Part shown: piece after piece, positions 17,469 to 28,544 of the stretch
How positions within the stretch are numbered: the first letter of the stretch is position 1
Layout: the number at the start of each line of letters is the position of its first letter
Assembly (NCBI RefSeq): GCF_003605195.1
Contig: NZ_QYOS01000024.1
Span: 1 to 64,000, forward strand
Length of the DNA: 64,000 bases
DNA from: Aurantiacibacter odishensis
Lineage (GTDB): Bacteria; Pseudomonadota; Alphaproteobacteria; Sphingomonadales; Sphingomonadaceae
Direction: 5' to 3'
The notes under the pieces: generated by a model
The model's input: the letters and a program-made list of their open reading frames with translations, nothing else
Told to the model about the DNA's origin: nothing
The model's database searches: none
Position numbers and translations under genes: made by a program

Positions 17469-19724
17469 ATGTCGAAGCGTCGGGGCAGCAGCTCCAACAC
17501 CAGAGGAACCCGTTCGCGCCGCGCCGCATCGAAGGCGCGTGAGCGCGAAGCTGCCGAACGCGGTTTCAAGGCGACCCTCTGGCGCTGGACGAAACGTGCC
17601 GCGATCGGCGGCGTGCTGGTTGCTGTTCTCGCCGCCATCGGCCTTGCCACGGCGGTGTTCTTCGCGTCACGCAGCCTGCCCTCCTATGCTTCCCTGCGCG
17701 AAAGCCAGAACGGGCAGACCATTCTCGTGCGCGCCCGCGACGGTTCTCAGATCGTGGAGCTCGGGCCGAGCTATGGCCAGTGGTTGGATGCGAACGAGAT
17801 TCCCGACGTGATGAAGCAGGCGATGATCTCGGTAGAGGATCACCGCTTCTATTCGCACTTCGGCGTCGACCCGATGGGCCTCGCCCGCGCGGTCTATAAC
17901 GCCACGATCGAGGACCGGCAGGTTTCCGCCACCTCCACTATTACACAGCAGCTTGCGCGTAACGTCTTCCTCAATTCCAACCGCACGCTGGACAGGAAGC
18001 TGCGCGAGGCCGTGCTGGCGATGGCGCTGGAGTGGCGTTTCTCGAAGGAACAGATCCTCGAGCTGTACCTGAACAAGGTCTATTTCGGCGGCGGCGCCTA
18101 CGGTATCGATTCCGCCAGCCGCAAGTTCTTCAGCCACTCCGCCCGGGACCTGAGCCTGGAAGAGGCCGCGATCATCGCCGGGCTGGTGAAGGCGCCCAGC
18201 CGCTATTCCCCGACTGCCGATGTGGAAGCCGCCGTGAGCCGTGCCAACGTGGTGGTAGGGCAGATGGTGCGTTACGGCGACCTGGACCCGGCCGTGGCGC
18301 GACAGGTGAACGTGGACGCGGTGAAGCTGTCCACCACTGAGGGGCAGAACTCGATCCGCTATTTCACCGACTGGGCCCTGCCGCAACTCGACCTGCTGCT
18401 GCCCAACGGCACGTTCGAGCCGATCGAGGTATGGACCACGCTGGACGTCGGCATGCAGCGCGCGGCCACCACGGCCATTCAGTCCAACGTGCCGGGGCAG
18501 GCACAGGGCGCGCTCGTCAGTCTGGACCGCGATGGGGCGATCCTCGCGCTGGTGGGTGGCACGGACTACGTTACGTCCAATTACAACCGCGCAACCGACG
18601 CGATGCGTCAGCCGGGTTCCGCCTGGAAGCTGTTCGTCTATCTCGCCGCGCTGGAGGCGGGCTACACCCCTGACGACCGGGTGCAGGACGTGCCGGTAAC
18701 GATCAACGACTGGAGCCCGCGCAATTCCGGCGGCACCTATGCCGGCGAGATCGACGTACGCAGTGCCTTTGCCTACTCGAAGAACACCGTCGCCGCGCAA
18801 CTGGGCAACGAAGTGGGCTTTTCCAACGTGGCCAGCATGGCGCGGCGGTTTGGCATCACCACGCCGATCAGCACCTATCCCTCAATGGTGCTGGGTACGT
18901 CAGAGGTCCGCCTGATCGACATGGTGCGCGCCTTCGCCGCAGTCTCCGCGGGCGGCCGTTCCATCGAACCCTACGGCATCATGCGTGTCACTACCGCCGA
19001 CGGCGAAGAACTCTACACCCACAAGGAATCGCGCGCCTACACGCTGGTGCCCGATTATGTCGCCGCCGGGATTACCGACCTCTTGCAGACGGCCGTTGCC
19101 ACCGGCACCGGGCGCGCGGCGCAGATCGGGCGGCCGGTCGCGGGCAAGACGGGTACCACCAGTTCGAACCGCGATGGCTACTTCGTCGGCTTCTCCAGCG
19201 GCATCACGACCGGCGTGTGGATGGGCATGGACAACAACGACCGCGTGCCTGCCTTGCAGGGTGGACGCGCCCCTGCTCAGGCCTTTGCCGCCTTCATGCG
19301 CTATGCCGTGCGCGATCGCCCGGTGGAGGAATTCGACACCGATCTCCAATTGCCCGAATGGCAGCTGGAGCCGGACGATGAATTCTACTTCGGCGAGGAC
19401 GAGGACTATTACTTCTATATCGACGAGCAGGGCAACCTGGTCGACCCCAGTGGCCAGCAGGGCCGCTATGGTGAAGGCTTCGACGTGGAAGGCGAGGGCG
19501 AGAACGTGGTGCGTGATCCGCTGGATCCGCGCGGCATGGACGTGCGGCCCGGTCAGTCACCCGAACCCGCACCCACGCGCGCGCAGCCCCCGCGCCGCGC
19601 CGCCCCGCCCCCTGCGGCGAGCGACGATTTCCTCGAACGGGCGACGGGGCAGGATATGCCGCGCGACGATCGGCAGCAGAACTATCGCCCGGCGCCCAGC
19701 GGGATCATCGAACAGCGGTTCTAG
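17469..19724 (+). CDS. Class A penicillin-binding protein (PBP1A/1C-like, glycosyltransferase plus transpeptidase)
   Basis: This 751-residue bifunctional peptidoglycan synthase is anchored by one membrane helix at about 43-66 after a basic N-terminus. The GT51 domain contains catalytic E123 (SVEDHRFYSH) and ITQQLARNVFL; the transpeptidase domain contains S384-A-W-K387, S437-K-N439 and K560-T-G-T. After the catalytic core comes an acidic, tyrosine-rich stretch (about 640-670) and a long proline-rich, disordered tail, an unusual extension that could contact partners in the periplasm. It follows msrB after about 100 bases on the same strand and ends before a strong hairpin shared with the convergent protease gene. 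Confidence 0.93.
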   Translation: MSKRRGSSSNTRGTRSRRAASKAREREAAERGFKATLWRWTKRAAIGGVLVAVLAAIGLATAVFFASRSLPSYASLRESQNGQTILVRARDGSQIVELGPSYGQWLDANEIPDVMKQAMISVEDHRFYSHFGVDPMGLARAVYNATIEDRQVSATSTITQQLARNVFLNSNRTLDRKLREAVLAMALEWRFSKEQILELYLNKVYFGGGAYGIDSASRKFFSHSARDLSLEEAAIIAGLVKAPSRYSPTADVEAAVSRANVVVGQMVRYGDLDPAVARQVNVDAVKLSTTEGQNSIRYFTDWALPQLDLLLPNGTFEPIEVWTTLDVGMQRAATTAIQSNVPGQAQGALVSLDRDGAILALVGGTDYVTSNYNRATDAMRQPGSAWKLFVYLAALEAGYTPDDRVQDVPVTINDWSPRNSGGTYAGEIDVRSAFAYSKNTVAAQLGNEVGFSNVASMARRFGITTPISTYPSMVLGTSEVRLIDMVRAFAAVSAGGRSIEPYGIMRVTTADGEELYTHKESRAYTLVPDYVAAGITDLLQTAVATGTGRAAQIGRPVAGKTGTTSSNRDGYFVGFSSGITTGVWMGMDNNDRVPALQGGRAPAQAFAAFMRYAVRDRPVEEFDTDLQLPEWQLEPDDEFYFGEDEDYYFYIDEQGNLVDPSGQQGRYGEGFDVEGEGENVVRDPLDPRGMDVRPGQSPEPAPTRAQPPRRAAPPPAASDDFLERATGQDMPRDDRQQNYRPAPSGIIEQRF

Positions 19725-19764
19725 GCTGGCGCGCTTCGCGGCTTAATGCTGGCCAGAAACGACT

Positions 19765-19795
19765 AAGGGGCGGTAGCCTTGCGGCTCCGCCCCTT
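19765..19795. terminator. Hairpin terminator between convergent genes
   Basis: AAGGGGCGG (19765-19773) pairs with CCGCCCCTT (19787-19795), and AGCC/GGCT extend the stem inward to a TTGC loop. It lies between the convergent penicillin-binding protein and protease genes. The T tract after it is interrupted (ttcgtgttcctt), so termination efficiency is uncertain. Confidence 0.65.
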
Positions 19796-19834
19796 CGTGT
19801 TCCTTCCCGATGCGATGATCGGCTAATTATCGGA

Positions 19835-21373
<1,539 letters not shown>

Positions 21374-21530
21374 GTCCTTTGTATCCTCTTGATCTTCACG
21401 CGTCCTCCTGATGCAGTCGCACAGGGGCGCAATTGGTTCCGTCCCGAGACGCGCTTTCCACCCGAAACCGGCTGAACACGCGTTTAACGACAAGTGTAGT
21501 CGTCAACCTCGGCCGCGAGTTCCGTCCCGG

Positions 21531-22370
21531 TCAATTGCCGGGGTTGCGGAACTGGCGGAGGTATTCGTTATCCGGGCTCAGGATGATCGAGCTTTCGCCC
21601 GATCCGCCCTCGAAAGTGGAGCGGTAGGACTGCATGGCCCGGAAGAAGTCGTAGAAATCGGGATCCTGGTTGTAGGCCTCGGCATAGATCTGCGCGGCGT
21701 TGGCTTCCGCCTCTGCCCGGATGATCTGCGCATCGCGGCGGCCACCGGCGCGGATCGTCTCGGCCTCTTCCTGCCGGTCCGATTCCATGCGGTTGAAAGC
21801 GGCCTGCAGCGGCGTGCCCTGCGGCAGGTCCGCGCGCTTGATCCGCACGTCCAGCACCTGCGCACCGTACTGCCGGGCCTGCCGGTCCAGAGCTGCGCGG
21901 ATGTTGCTCATGGCCGTGCCGCGTTCCGGCGTCAGCAGGCTGGCGAAAGTCCGCCGGCCAAGCTCCTGTCGCAGCACCGAAGTGAGGATGGGTTCGAGCT
22001 GGTTGACCAGCTGCTCCTCGCTCGATGCGCTCTGCACGAACAGCACGGGATCGAAGATGCGATACCGGGCATAGGCGTTCACTTCCAGACGCTGCTGGTC
22101 GTTCGACAGTACGGTTTCGCCTTCCATGTCGAGATCGAGCACGCGCCGGTCCACCATCTGCACGCGTTCCAGGATCGGAATGCGCCAGGAGAGGCCCGCC
22201 CCGGTCTGGCCATAGGGCTCGTCCGGATCGAAGCGATTGATGACGCGGTTGGGCTCACCGGTGCGGATCACCACGCCCTGATGCGTCTCGGGGACGATCA
22301 CCATCATGGACATGGCCAGCACCGCCAGCACGGCAACGGCGACGATTGCGGTCTTGTAGCGTTCCCACAT
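21531..22370 (-). CDS. hflC: HflC, modulator of FtsH protease
   Basis: This 279-residue SPFH/Band 7 protein has one N-terminal membrane helix (TAIVAVAVLAVLAMSM) and a periplasmic prohibitin domain. With HflK it forms the cage around the AAA protease FtsH and modulates membrane-protein turnover. The helix-rich segment with RAEAEANAAQIYAEAY near 225-245 is typical. Its start lies one base after the hflK stop, so the two are translated together. It ends about 160 bases before the start of the DegP-like gene on the same strand. Confidence 0.94.
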   Translation of the reverse strand: MWERYKTAIVAVAVLAVLAMSMMVIVPETHQGVVIRTGEPNRVINRFDPDEPYGQTGAGLSWRIPILERVQMVDRRVLDLDMEGETVLSNDQQRLEVNAYARYRIFDPVLFVQSASSEEQLVNQLEPILTSVLRQELGRRTFASLLTPERGTAMSNIRAALDRQARQYGAQVLDVRIKRADLPQGTPLQAAFNRMESDRQEEAETIRAGGRRDAQIIRAEAEANAAQIYAEAYNQDPDFYDFFRAMQSYRSTFEGGSGESSIILSPDNEYLRQFRNPGN

Positions 22371-22371
22371 C

Positions 22372-23574
22372 TTACTGCCCTCCCTGCTGGCCGGAGACGG
22401 TGAGCGACGGACCCTGCGCTTCCTGCGAACGGCGGCGCACTTCGGGCAGCGGCAGGTAGGGGGTCACGCCATCGGCTTCGACAATGGTCTTGTCGGTATC
22501 GCGCAAGACACGCTCCATGGTTTCGTAATACAGGCGCCGCCGCGTCACTTCAGGGGCGAGGCGGTACTGCGAGTAGATTTCGTTGAACTCGGCCGCGCTA
22601 CCCTGGGCAGAAGCGAGCAACTGCTGTTCGTAACGGCGCGCCTCATTCAGGTTGCGCTCGGCATCCTGGCGCGCGGCGAGCACGTCGTTGAAGGCCTCGA
22701 TCACCTGCTGCGGCGCTTCGGTACGGGCGATTTCCACGCCCTGCACGGCAATGCCCGCGCCGTAGGAGTCGAGCAGCGTCTGCATCCGCTCACGCACGCG
22801 CGTTTCCACCTGTTCGCGGCCTGCACCCGACAGCACGGTGTCGAGATCGGTTTCCGCGATGGCAGCGCGCATGGCGCTTTCGGCGGATTCGCGCAGGGTT
22901 TCCTGCGGATCGGCCAGCTGGAATTCGTAGAGCACCAGGTCCTTGATGTTCCAGCGAACGAGGTAGGAAAGGTCGACCAGGTTCTGGTCCCCTGTAAGAA
23001 TCAGGTTCTCGGCCCCGTCGCCGATCGTCTCGCGGCGGATCTCGCTGACGTTTTCCACGCTGACCGACTGGATCGGCCAGGGGAAGGTCCATTCCGTGCC
23101 GGGGTTGAGCGTGCGCGAATACTTGCCGCCCAGCCAGGTGACGGTGGCCTGCTCGCGCGGCTGGATGAAGTGGATGGACGTGGCCAGCACCCACACGCCG
23201 ATGATCGCGGCAATCGCCAGCGGGAACCAGCTGCCGCCGCCGGGGCGTTGAGGAATGCGGAAGTTCGGCCCACCGCCACCGCCGCCACTGCGGCGTGGGC
23301 CTTCGGGGCCGCGGTTCTTGAAAATATCCTCGATGTTGGCGCTGCGCCGCCCGCGATCCGAACCACCGGAGCCGCCGCCGGGCAGCCACGGGTTGCGTGG
23401 TCCGCGCGGAGGCGGCGCATCGTTCTCGCCGGTCGGCGCGTCATCCCCGCCGCTATCGCCGGAGCCGCCATCGTCATTGCCACCACCAGAGCCACCGGGG
23501 GGCTTCCCCCAGGGATTGCGCTTTCCAGCCATTGCCAGGCCGAACCTTTCGAAAAACCCACCCAAAGATGTCAT
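22372..23574 (-). CDS. hflK: HflK, modulator of FtsH protease
   Basis: This SPFH/Band 7 protein of about 400 residues has a long glycine-, asparagine- and aspartate-rich cytoplasmic N-terminus, a single membrane helix (LAIAAIIGVWVLATSI) and a prohibitin domain with coiled-coil C-terminus (QDAERNLNEARRYEQQLL). It partners HflC, whose gene follows after one base. The frame is open far upstream but overlaps the mrp gene there; the ATG at 23574 (MTSLGGFFERFG) is preferred, with ATG 23532 (MAGKRNPWGK) the alternative. About 70 bases separate it from the divergent mrp gene, and this gap must hold both promoters. Confidence 0.92.
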   Translation of the reverse strand: MTSLGGFFERFGLAMAGKRNPWGKPPGGSGGGNDDGGSGDSGGDDAPTGENDAPPPRGPRNPWLPGGGSGGSDRGRRSANIEDIFKNRGPEGPRRSGGGGGGPNFRIPQRPGGGSWFPLAIAAIIGVWVLATSIHFIQPREQATVTWLGGKYSRTLNPGTEWTFPWPIQSVSVENVSEIRRETIGDGAENLILTGDQNLVDLSYLVRWNIKDLVLYEFQLADPQETLRESAESAMRAAIAETDLDTVLSGAGREQVETRVRERMQTLLDSYGAGIAVQGVEIARTEAPQQVIEAFNDVLAARQDAERNLNEARRYEQQLLASAQGSAAEFNEIYSQYRLAPEVTRRRLYYETMERVLRDTDKTIVEADGVTPYLPLPEVRRRSQEAQGPSLTVSGQQGGQ

Positions 23575-23644
23575 GCACCTATCTATAGGTAGGGTTTCTA
23601 CAAAAAACAGGGGGTCGAAGGTCCAATATTGCTGACCTTGGCCC

Positions 23645-24637
23645 ATGAAGGCGCTAGCAGTGCCCGCCATGAGTAGCGATACAGCCGTCACCGCCGCCAT
23701 TCCGCCCGAACTCTCCGGCATGGTGAAATCCGCAAAGTTCAGGAACGGGGTGGCCACGATCATCGCCGACGCGGGTGGCCTTGGCCGCAGCGCCGCGGCG
23801 CAATTGCAGCGCGAGCTGGAAGAAGCCGTGGGTGCCGTGGAGGGCGTGGACGAGGTTCGCGTGGCGCTGATGGCGGACAAGGTGCAGCGCCAGATCATCG
23901 CCGTGGGATCGGGCAAGGGCGGCGTGGGCAAGTCCACGCTCACCACCAACCTCGCCGTGGCGCTCGCCAATCAAGGTGTGAAGGTCGGCGTGGTGGATGC
24001 CGATATCTACGGCCCCTCGCAGCCGCTGCTGCTGGGCACCGCCAACGAGAAGGTGCGTGCCGAGGGGCAGACGCTGATCCCGACAGAAAGCGAATTCGGC
24101 GTGAAGGTCCTGTCGATGGGCCAGCTAATCGAACCGGGCAAGGCCATCGCCTGGCGCGGCCCGATGGTAGGGCAGGCGCTGGCGCAGCTGATGGACGCTG
24201 ACTGGGGCGATACCGAGCTGCTGATCGTGGACCTGCCGCCCGGCACCGGCGACGTGCAGCTTACCATGCTGCAGAAGTTCAAGCCCGCCGGCGCCGTGGT
24301 TGTCTCCACCCCGCAGGACCTTGCCCTGATCGACGCGACGCGCGCGATCGACCTGTTCAAGCAGGCGCAGGTGCCGATCGTCGGGCTGGTGGAGAACATG
24401 GCCGGTTACCTGTGCCCGGAATGCGGCGCGATCAGCAACCCGTTCGGGCAGGGCGGCACGGAAGCCGCAGCGCAGGCGCTGGGCGTGCCGTTCCTAGGCC
24501 GTATCCCGCTCGCCATGGAAATCCGCGTGGCCAGCGATACCGGCCAGCCGCCCGCCGCCAACGATACCGAGCACGGCCCCCATTTCGCGGGAATCGCGGC
24601 CGGACTAGCCGACTATCTCGGCAAGGCCAAAGGCTGA
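23645..24637 (+). CDS. mrp: Mrp/ApbC-type iron-sulfur cluster carrier ATPase
   Basis: This 330-residue P-loop ATPase of the Mrp/NBP35 family carries [4Fe-4S] clusters to apoproteins in the cytoplasm. The deviant Walker A motif GSGKGGVGKST lies at about 88-98, a DVQLT switch segment in the middle, and the C-x-x-C cluster ligands in YLCPECGAI near 256. An N-terminal DUF59-like piece is short. The start may be ATG 23645 or 23669; neither has a strong SD. It is divergent from hflK and 6 bases before the molybdenum-enzyme gene, so the latter is probably cotranscribed. Confidence 0.92.
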   Translation: MKALAVPAMSSDTAVTAAIPPELSGMVKSAKFRNGVATIIADAGGLGRSAAAQLQRELEEAVGAVEGVDEVRVALMADKVQRQIIAVGSGKGGVGKSTLTTNLAVALANQGVKVGVVDADIYGPSQPLLLGTANEKVRAEGQTLIPTESEFGVKVLSMGQLIEPGKAIAWRGPMVGQALAQLMDADWGDTELLIVDLPPGTGDVQLTMLQKFKPAGAVVVSTPQDLALIDATRAIDLFKQAQVPIVGLVENMAGYLCPECGAISNPFGQGGTEAAAQALGVPFLGRIPLAMEIRVASDTGQPPAANDTEHGPHFAGIAAGLADYLGKAKG

Positions 24638-24643
24638 CGACGG

Positions 24644-26917
24644 GTGAAGGTCTCGCGGCGCGGATTGCTGGCAGGTGCGGCGGTCGGCGGCGGCCTGCTG
24701 GTGGCGTGGAGCCTGCTCCCGCGCGAGTTCGAGAACCCGCTCGCGCCCGGTGAGAACGAGATTGCCGTCGATGCCTGGCTGAAGATCGGCGCCGATGGCG
24801 TGGTGACGGTGGCCGTGCCGCAGCTGGAAATGGGGCAGGGCGTCACCACCCTGCTGCCGCAGATCGTGGCGATGGAACTGGGCGCTGACTGGCGGCAGGT
24901 CGCCGCCGAGCCTGCACCCGTCAGCGGAGCCTATGCCAACGTGCCGCTGGCCGCCGAGTGGGCACCGCTGTGGAAGCCGGTGATCCCGGCGTTGGCGGAC
25001 GATCCGGACGATGTCCTGTTGCGTAACTGGGCACAGGACGAACGCTTTACCGTCACCGCCCGCGGCACGACCCTGGCCGCATACGAGGCCGCCTGCCGCG
25101 ATGCGGCCGCCGCCGCGCGCGCCATGTTGCAGCAGGCAGCGGCGGAGCGGTGGGACGTGCCGTGGGAACAGTGCAGGGCGGAGAACGGCGTTATCTACCA
25201 CGACGACAAGGCAGCCAGCTTTGCCGAACTGGCGCTGGAAGCCGCGCGTTTCGATCCGCCCGACCCGCCGCCGCTCAAGACCGAGGCCCCGGTCGACCCG
25301 GCAGTCCTGGCGGGCATTCAGGATACCGACCTCGCTCCCGCCTTTCCCCGAGTGGACCTGCCTTCCAAAGTGGACGGCAGCCACGTCTTCGCAGGCGACG
25401 TGCGCTTGCCGGGCATGGTCTTTGCCGCCATCCGCCACGGGCCGCACGACAAGGCGGAACTGCTCGATTTCGACCCATCGCTCGCCAGCGGGCAGCGCGG
25501 CCTGATCCAGCTGGTGCGCGGCAAGCGGTGGCTGGCAGCCGTGGCGGACAACTGGTGGGCAGCGGAGCAGGCGCTGCAGTCCATCGCGCCGCGCTTCGGC
25601 ATAGATCGCCCGGCGCGCAGCTCCTCCATCAACGAGGCGCTTGACCGCCACCTGGCCGGGGGGCCGGGAACGGTGTTCGAAAAGCGCGGCGAGGGCATAG
25701 AAGGCTACACCCCCACCATGTCGCGCCGGTACGACATTGCTCCCGGCGTCCACGCCACCATCGAGACCACCAGCGCGACCGCGCGGCTGATGGACGGGAT
25801 ACTGGAACTCTGGCTGCCCGCCCAGGCGCCGGAGCAGGCGCGCAAGGCTGCGGCGAAGGCGCTGGGCATGAGCGTTGGCAAGGTGGTGCTCTACCCGGTG
25901 TCGGCGGGCGGCAGTTTCGACAGGCGGCTGGAGAACGAGGTGGCCATCGAGGTTGCCCTGCTGGCGCGCGAGGTGGGCAGGCCGGTGCAGCTGACATGGT
26001 CCCGCTGGCAGGAAATGGTCGCCAGCAAGCCGCGCGCGCCGGCCGCCGGGCTGATCGCCGCGCAGACCGATGACGAGGGCAATATCGCCGCCCTCCGCCT
26101 GCGCGTCGCCAGCCCGCCGACCATGCACGAATTCGGCCGCCGCCTGTTCGAGAACGAGGTGAGCTGGGCCGCGATCGATGCGCTGGAGGGCGAGGCCGAT
26201 CCCTTCGCCGTGTCGGGACTGGCGGGGCCATACGGCGTGACCAACTTATCGGTGGAGCACGTGCCCGTCGTCACCATGCTGCCCACGGCCCCGATGCGCG
26301 GGCAGTCCGATGGCTACAACTGCTTCATGCGCGAATGCTTCATCGACGAGGTGGCGCAGGATCACGAGCGAGAGCCGATGAGCTACCGCATCGCCATGCT
26401 GGGCGGCGACCCCGGAATGGCGGACGTGCTGCAACGCGCCGCGCGCCTTGCCAGCTGGGACGGCGGACGGCCCGGCAGCGGGCAGGGCATCGCCTGCCAC
26501 CGGATGCAACTGGGTGACGCGGTAGGTCGCATCGCCGTGGTGGCAGAGGCTGGCGCTGGCGAGGGTGGCCTGCGCGCGCGGCGGCTGTTCGCCTGCGTGG
26601 ACATCGGCCGCGTGGTGAACCGCGACATCGCCCTGCAGCAGATCGAGGGCGGTATGGTGTTCGGTCTCGCCATGGCGCTGGGCTGTTCCACCGATTATTC
26701 CGAAGGCCTGCCCACGCACCAGCGGCTTTCCGCGCTCGCCATGCCCACGCTGGAGGATTGCCCCGAGATCGTGATCGAACTGGTCGCCAGCGATGCGGAG
26801 CCTTTCGATCCCGGCGAAATCGGGGTGCCGCCGGTCGCGCCCGCCGTCGCCAATGCCTTTGCCAGCGCAACAGGTGTTCGCCTGCGCCGCCTTCCGCTGC
26901 TATCGGCGCTTCCATGA
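24644..26917 (+). CDS. Xanthine dehydrogenase-family molybdopterin subunit (IorB/isoquinoline 1-oxidoreductase beta-like), Tat-exported
   Basis: This 757-residue protein of the xanthine oxidase family begins with a twin-arginine signal (SRRGLLAGAAVGGG) and continues with two molybdopterin-binding domains: GADGVVTVAVPQLEMGQG near 45-65 and a second copy of the family fold after about 200. Such subunits hydroxylate aldehydes or N-heterocycles with a [2Fe-2S] partner (IorA). No partner gene lies beside it, which is unusual. GTG at 24644, 6 bases after mrp, is the likely start. The C-terminus overlaps the hemH start by 4 bases. Substrate unknown; the orphan setting suggests the iron-sulfur subunit is elsewhere in the genome. 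Confidence 0.85.
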   Translation: MKVSRRGLLAGAAVGGGLLVAWSLLPREFENPLAPGENEIAVDAWLKIGADGVVTVAVPQLEMGQGVTTLLPQIVAMELGADWRQVAAEPAPVSGAYANVPLAAEWAPLWKPVIPALADDPDDVLLRNWAQDERFTVTARGTTLAAYEAACRDAAAAARAMLQQAAAERWDVPWEQCRAENGVIYHDDKAASFAELALEAARFDPPDPPPLKTEAPVDPAVLAGIQDTDLAPAFPRVDLPSKVDGSHVFAGDVRLPGMVFAAIRHGPHDKAELLDFDPSLASGQRGLIQLVRGKRWLAAVADNWWAAEQALQSIAPRFGIDRPARSSSINEALDRHLAGGPGTVFEKRGEGIEGYTPTMSRRYDIAPGVHATIETTSATARLMDGILELWLPAQAPEQARKAAAKALGMSVGKVVLYPVSAGGSFDRRLENEVAIEVALLAREVGRPVQLTWSRWQEMVASKPRAPAAGLIAAQTDDEGNIAALRLRVASPPTMHEFGRRLFENEVSWAAIDALEGEADPFAVSGLAGPYGVTNLSVEHVPVVTMLPTAPMRGQSDGYNCFMRECFIDEVAQDHEREPMSYRIAMLGGDPGMADVLQRAARLASWDGGRPGSGQGIACHRMQLGDAVGRIAVVAEAGAGEGGLRARRLFACVDIGRVVNRDIALQQIEGGMVFGLAMALGCSTDYSEGLPTHQRLSALAMPTLEDCPEIVIELVASDAEPFDPGEIGVPPVAPAVANAFASATGVRLRRLPLLSALP

Positions 26918-27936
26918 CCTGGACACAGCAGCAGCTTCCCCAAGACCATCCGCCTGTAAAGTCAGGGCGAATCGGTGTTCTGGTGGTGAACCTGGGCACG
27001 CCCGAAGCGCCCGAAACCGGGCCGGTGCGCCGCTATCTGGCCGAGTTTCTGTCCGATCCCCGCGTGATCGAGATACCTGCTTTGGTCTGGCAGCCGATCC
27101 TGCGCGGCATCATCCTCAACACCCGCCCGCAGAAAAGCGCCGCCGCTTATCGCGAAGTGTGGACCGACAAGGGCTCACCGCTTGCCGCCATTACCTCCAA
27201 TCAGGCGGAGGGCCTGCAGGAGCGGCTGGGTGAGGGCGTGATGGTGGAATGGGCCATGCGCTACGGCGAGCCTGCCATTCCGGGTCAGCTGGAAAAGCTG
27301 ATGGATGCAGGGTGCGACCGCATCCTGCTCGCCCCGCTCTACCCGCAATACTGCGCCGCGACGACGGCCACGGTGGTGGACAAGGCGGCGGACTGGCTGC
27401 GCGAGAAACGCTGGCAGGCGAGCCTTCGCACCCTGCCGCCCTATCACGATGATCCTGCCTATATCGATGCGCTGGCCGCAGACCTTGGCCGCCAGCTAGA
27501 CGCGCTGGATTTTACCCCCGAAGTGCTCCTCCTGAGCTTCCACGGGATGCCGCAGCGCACGCTGGACCTTGGCGACCCATACCATTGCCATTGCCGCAAG
27601 ACCGCGCGCCTGCTGGAAGCGAAGATGGCGCGTCCGGGCCTGCGCATGGTCACCACTTTCCAGAGCCGTTTCGGCCGCGCCAAGTGGCTGGAGCCCGCCA
27701 CCGACGATACGCTGGAAGCGGAAGGCCGGAAGGGCACGAAGCGCCTTGCCGTCGCCGCTCCCGGTTTCTCGGCCGACTGCCTTGAGACGCTGGAAGAGCT
27801 GGCATTGCAGGGCAAGGAACAGTTCGAGGAAGCGGGCGGCGAGAAGTTTGCCGCGCTGTCCTGCCTCAATACCAGCGATCCCGGCATGGCCATGCTGGAG
27901 ACGATCATCCGCCGCGATCTGGGCGGGTGGATCTGA
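26914..27936 (+). CDS. hemH: Ferrochelatase HemH
   Basis: This 340-residue enzyme inserts Fe(II) into protoporphyrin IX, the last step of protohaem synthesis, at the cytoplasmic membrane face. Typical segments are VVNLGTPEAPE near the N-terminus, LAPLYPQYCAATTATV, the metal-binding histidine in LLSFHGMPQRT followed by GDPYHCHCRKTA, and a C-terminal GFSADCLETLEEL. ATG 26914 is preferred because it overlaps the upstream stop as ATGA; the open frame extends further only in shadow of the previous gene. It is embedded in a run of plus-strand genes that also includes mrp, both needed for metal cofactors. Confidence 0.95.
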   Translation: MTWTQQQLPQDHPPVKSGRIGVLVVNLGTPEAPETGPVRRYLAEFLSDPRVIEIPALVWQPILRGIILNTRPQKSAAAYREVWTDKGSPLAAITSNQAEGLQERLGEGVMVEWAMRYGEPAIPGQLEKLMDAGCDRILLAPLYPQYCAATTATVVDKAADWLREKRWQASLRTLPPYHDDPAYIDALAADLGRQLDALDFTPEVLLLSFHGMPQRTLDLGDPYHCHCRKTARLLEAKMARPGLRMVTTFQSRFGRAKWLEPATDDTLEAEGRKGTKRLAVAAPGFSADCLETLEELALQGKEQFEEAGGEKFAALSCLNTSDPGMAMLETIIRRDLGGWI

Positions 27937-28544
27937 CCTTCGGCGCCGCTTCGGGCGGCGTCACGGAGTTCCTGGTCCTGTTCGGCGTGGTCTACGCCAT
28001 CAACCTGCTTCCCGCCTTCGGTCCGCCGACGTGGTCGGTGATCGTGCTGTTCGGTCTCAACACCGAAATGCCGGTGCCGGGCATCGTCGCGGTGGGCGCG
28101 CTGGCGGCGGCATCGGGCCGGTTCACCCTGGCCCACGGCTTTCGGCTCCTGTCTCGATACGTGCCGGAAAAGACGAAGCGTAGCCTCGCCGCCGCGCGCG
28201 CCGCTTTCGAGCGCAAGAAGCGCAACGGTCTTGCGGCGCTGGCACTGTTCGCGGTGTCTCCCGTGCCCTCCGCGCAACTGTTCGCCGCGGTGGGGCTGGC
28301 GGGCATCCCCATCGCCGCCTTTACCGCCGCGTTCTTTGCCGGAAGGCTGGTGTCCTATTCGATCTATGCAGGCTCCGCGCAGCTGATCGCGCATTCGTCG
28401 CTTGGCGACGTATTTCGCGATTCGCTCTCCAGCCCATGGGGCATCGCCCTGCAGGTGGTGTTGCTGATCGGTCTGGTACTGCTGTTGCGGATCGATTGGG
28501 AGAAAGTCTTCGGACCTGCTCCAGAACATCAGGACGAGCCCTAG
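27927..28544 (+). CDS. Small multispanning membrane protein (VTT/DedA-like), function unknown
   Basis: This 205-residue membrane protein probably has four or five helices, including FLVLFGVVYAINLLPAF at the start and LQVVLLIGLVLLL at the end, with a basic amphipathic loop (EKTKRSLAAARAAFERKKRNG) in the middle. The central AVSPVPSAQLFAAVGLAG resembles the VTT/SNARE-associated membrane family. The GTG at 27927 overlaps the hemH stop by 10 bases, so the two are coupled. The 3' end overlaps the convergent DUF1674 gene by 4 bases. Function is not known to me. Confidence 0.72.
   Translation: MDLTFGAASGGVTEFLVLFGVVYAINLLPAFGPPTWSVIVLFGLNTEMPVPGIVAVGALAAASGRFTLAHGFRLLSRYVPEKTKRSLAAARAAFERKKRNGLAALALFAVSPVPSAQLFAAVGLAGIPIAAFTAAFFAGRLVSYSIYAGSAQLIAHSSLGDVFRDSLSSPWGIALQVVLLIGLVLLLRIDWEKVFGPAPEHQDEP

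Noticed and set aside
21374-21493. N-terminal 40-codon extension of the DegP-like protease
   Set aside because: It precedes the signal peptide, so export would fail; GTG 21373 fits better.
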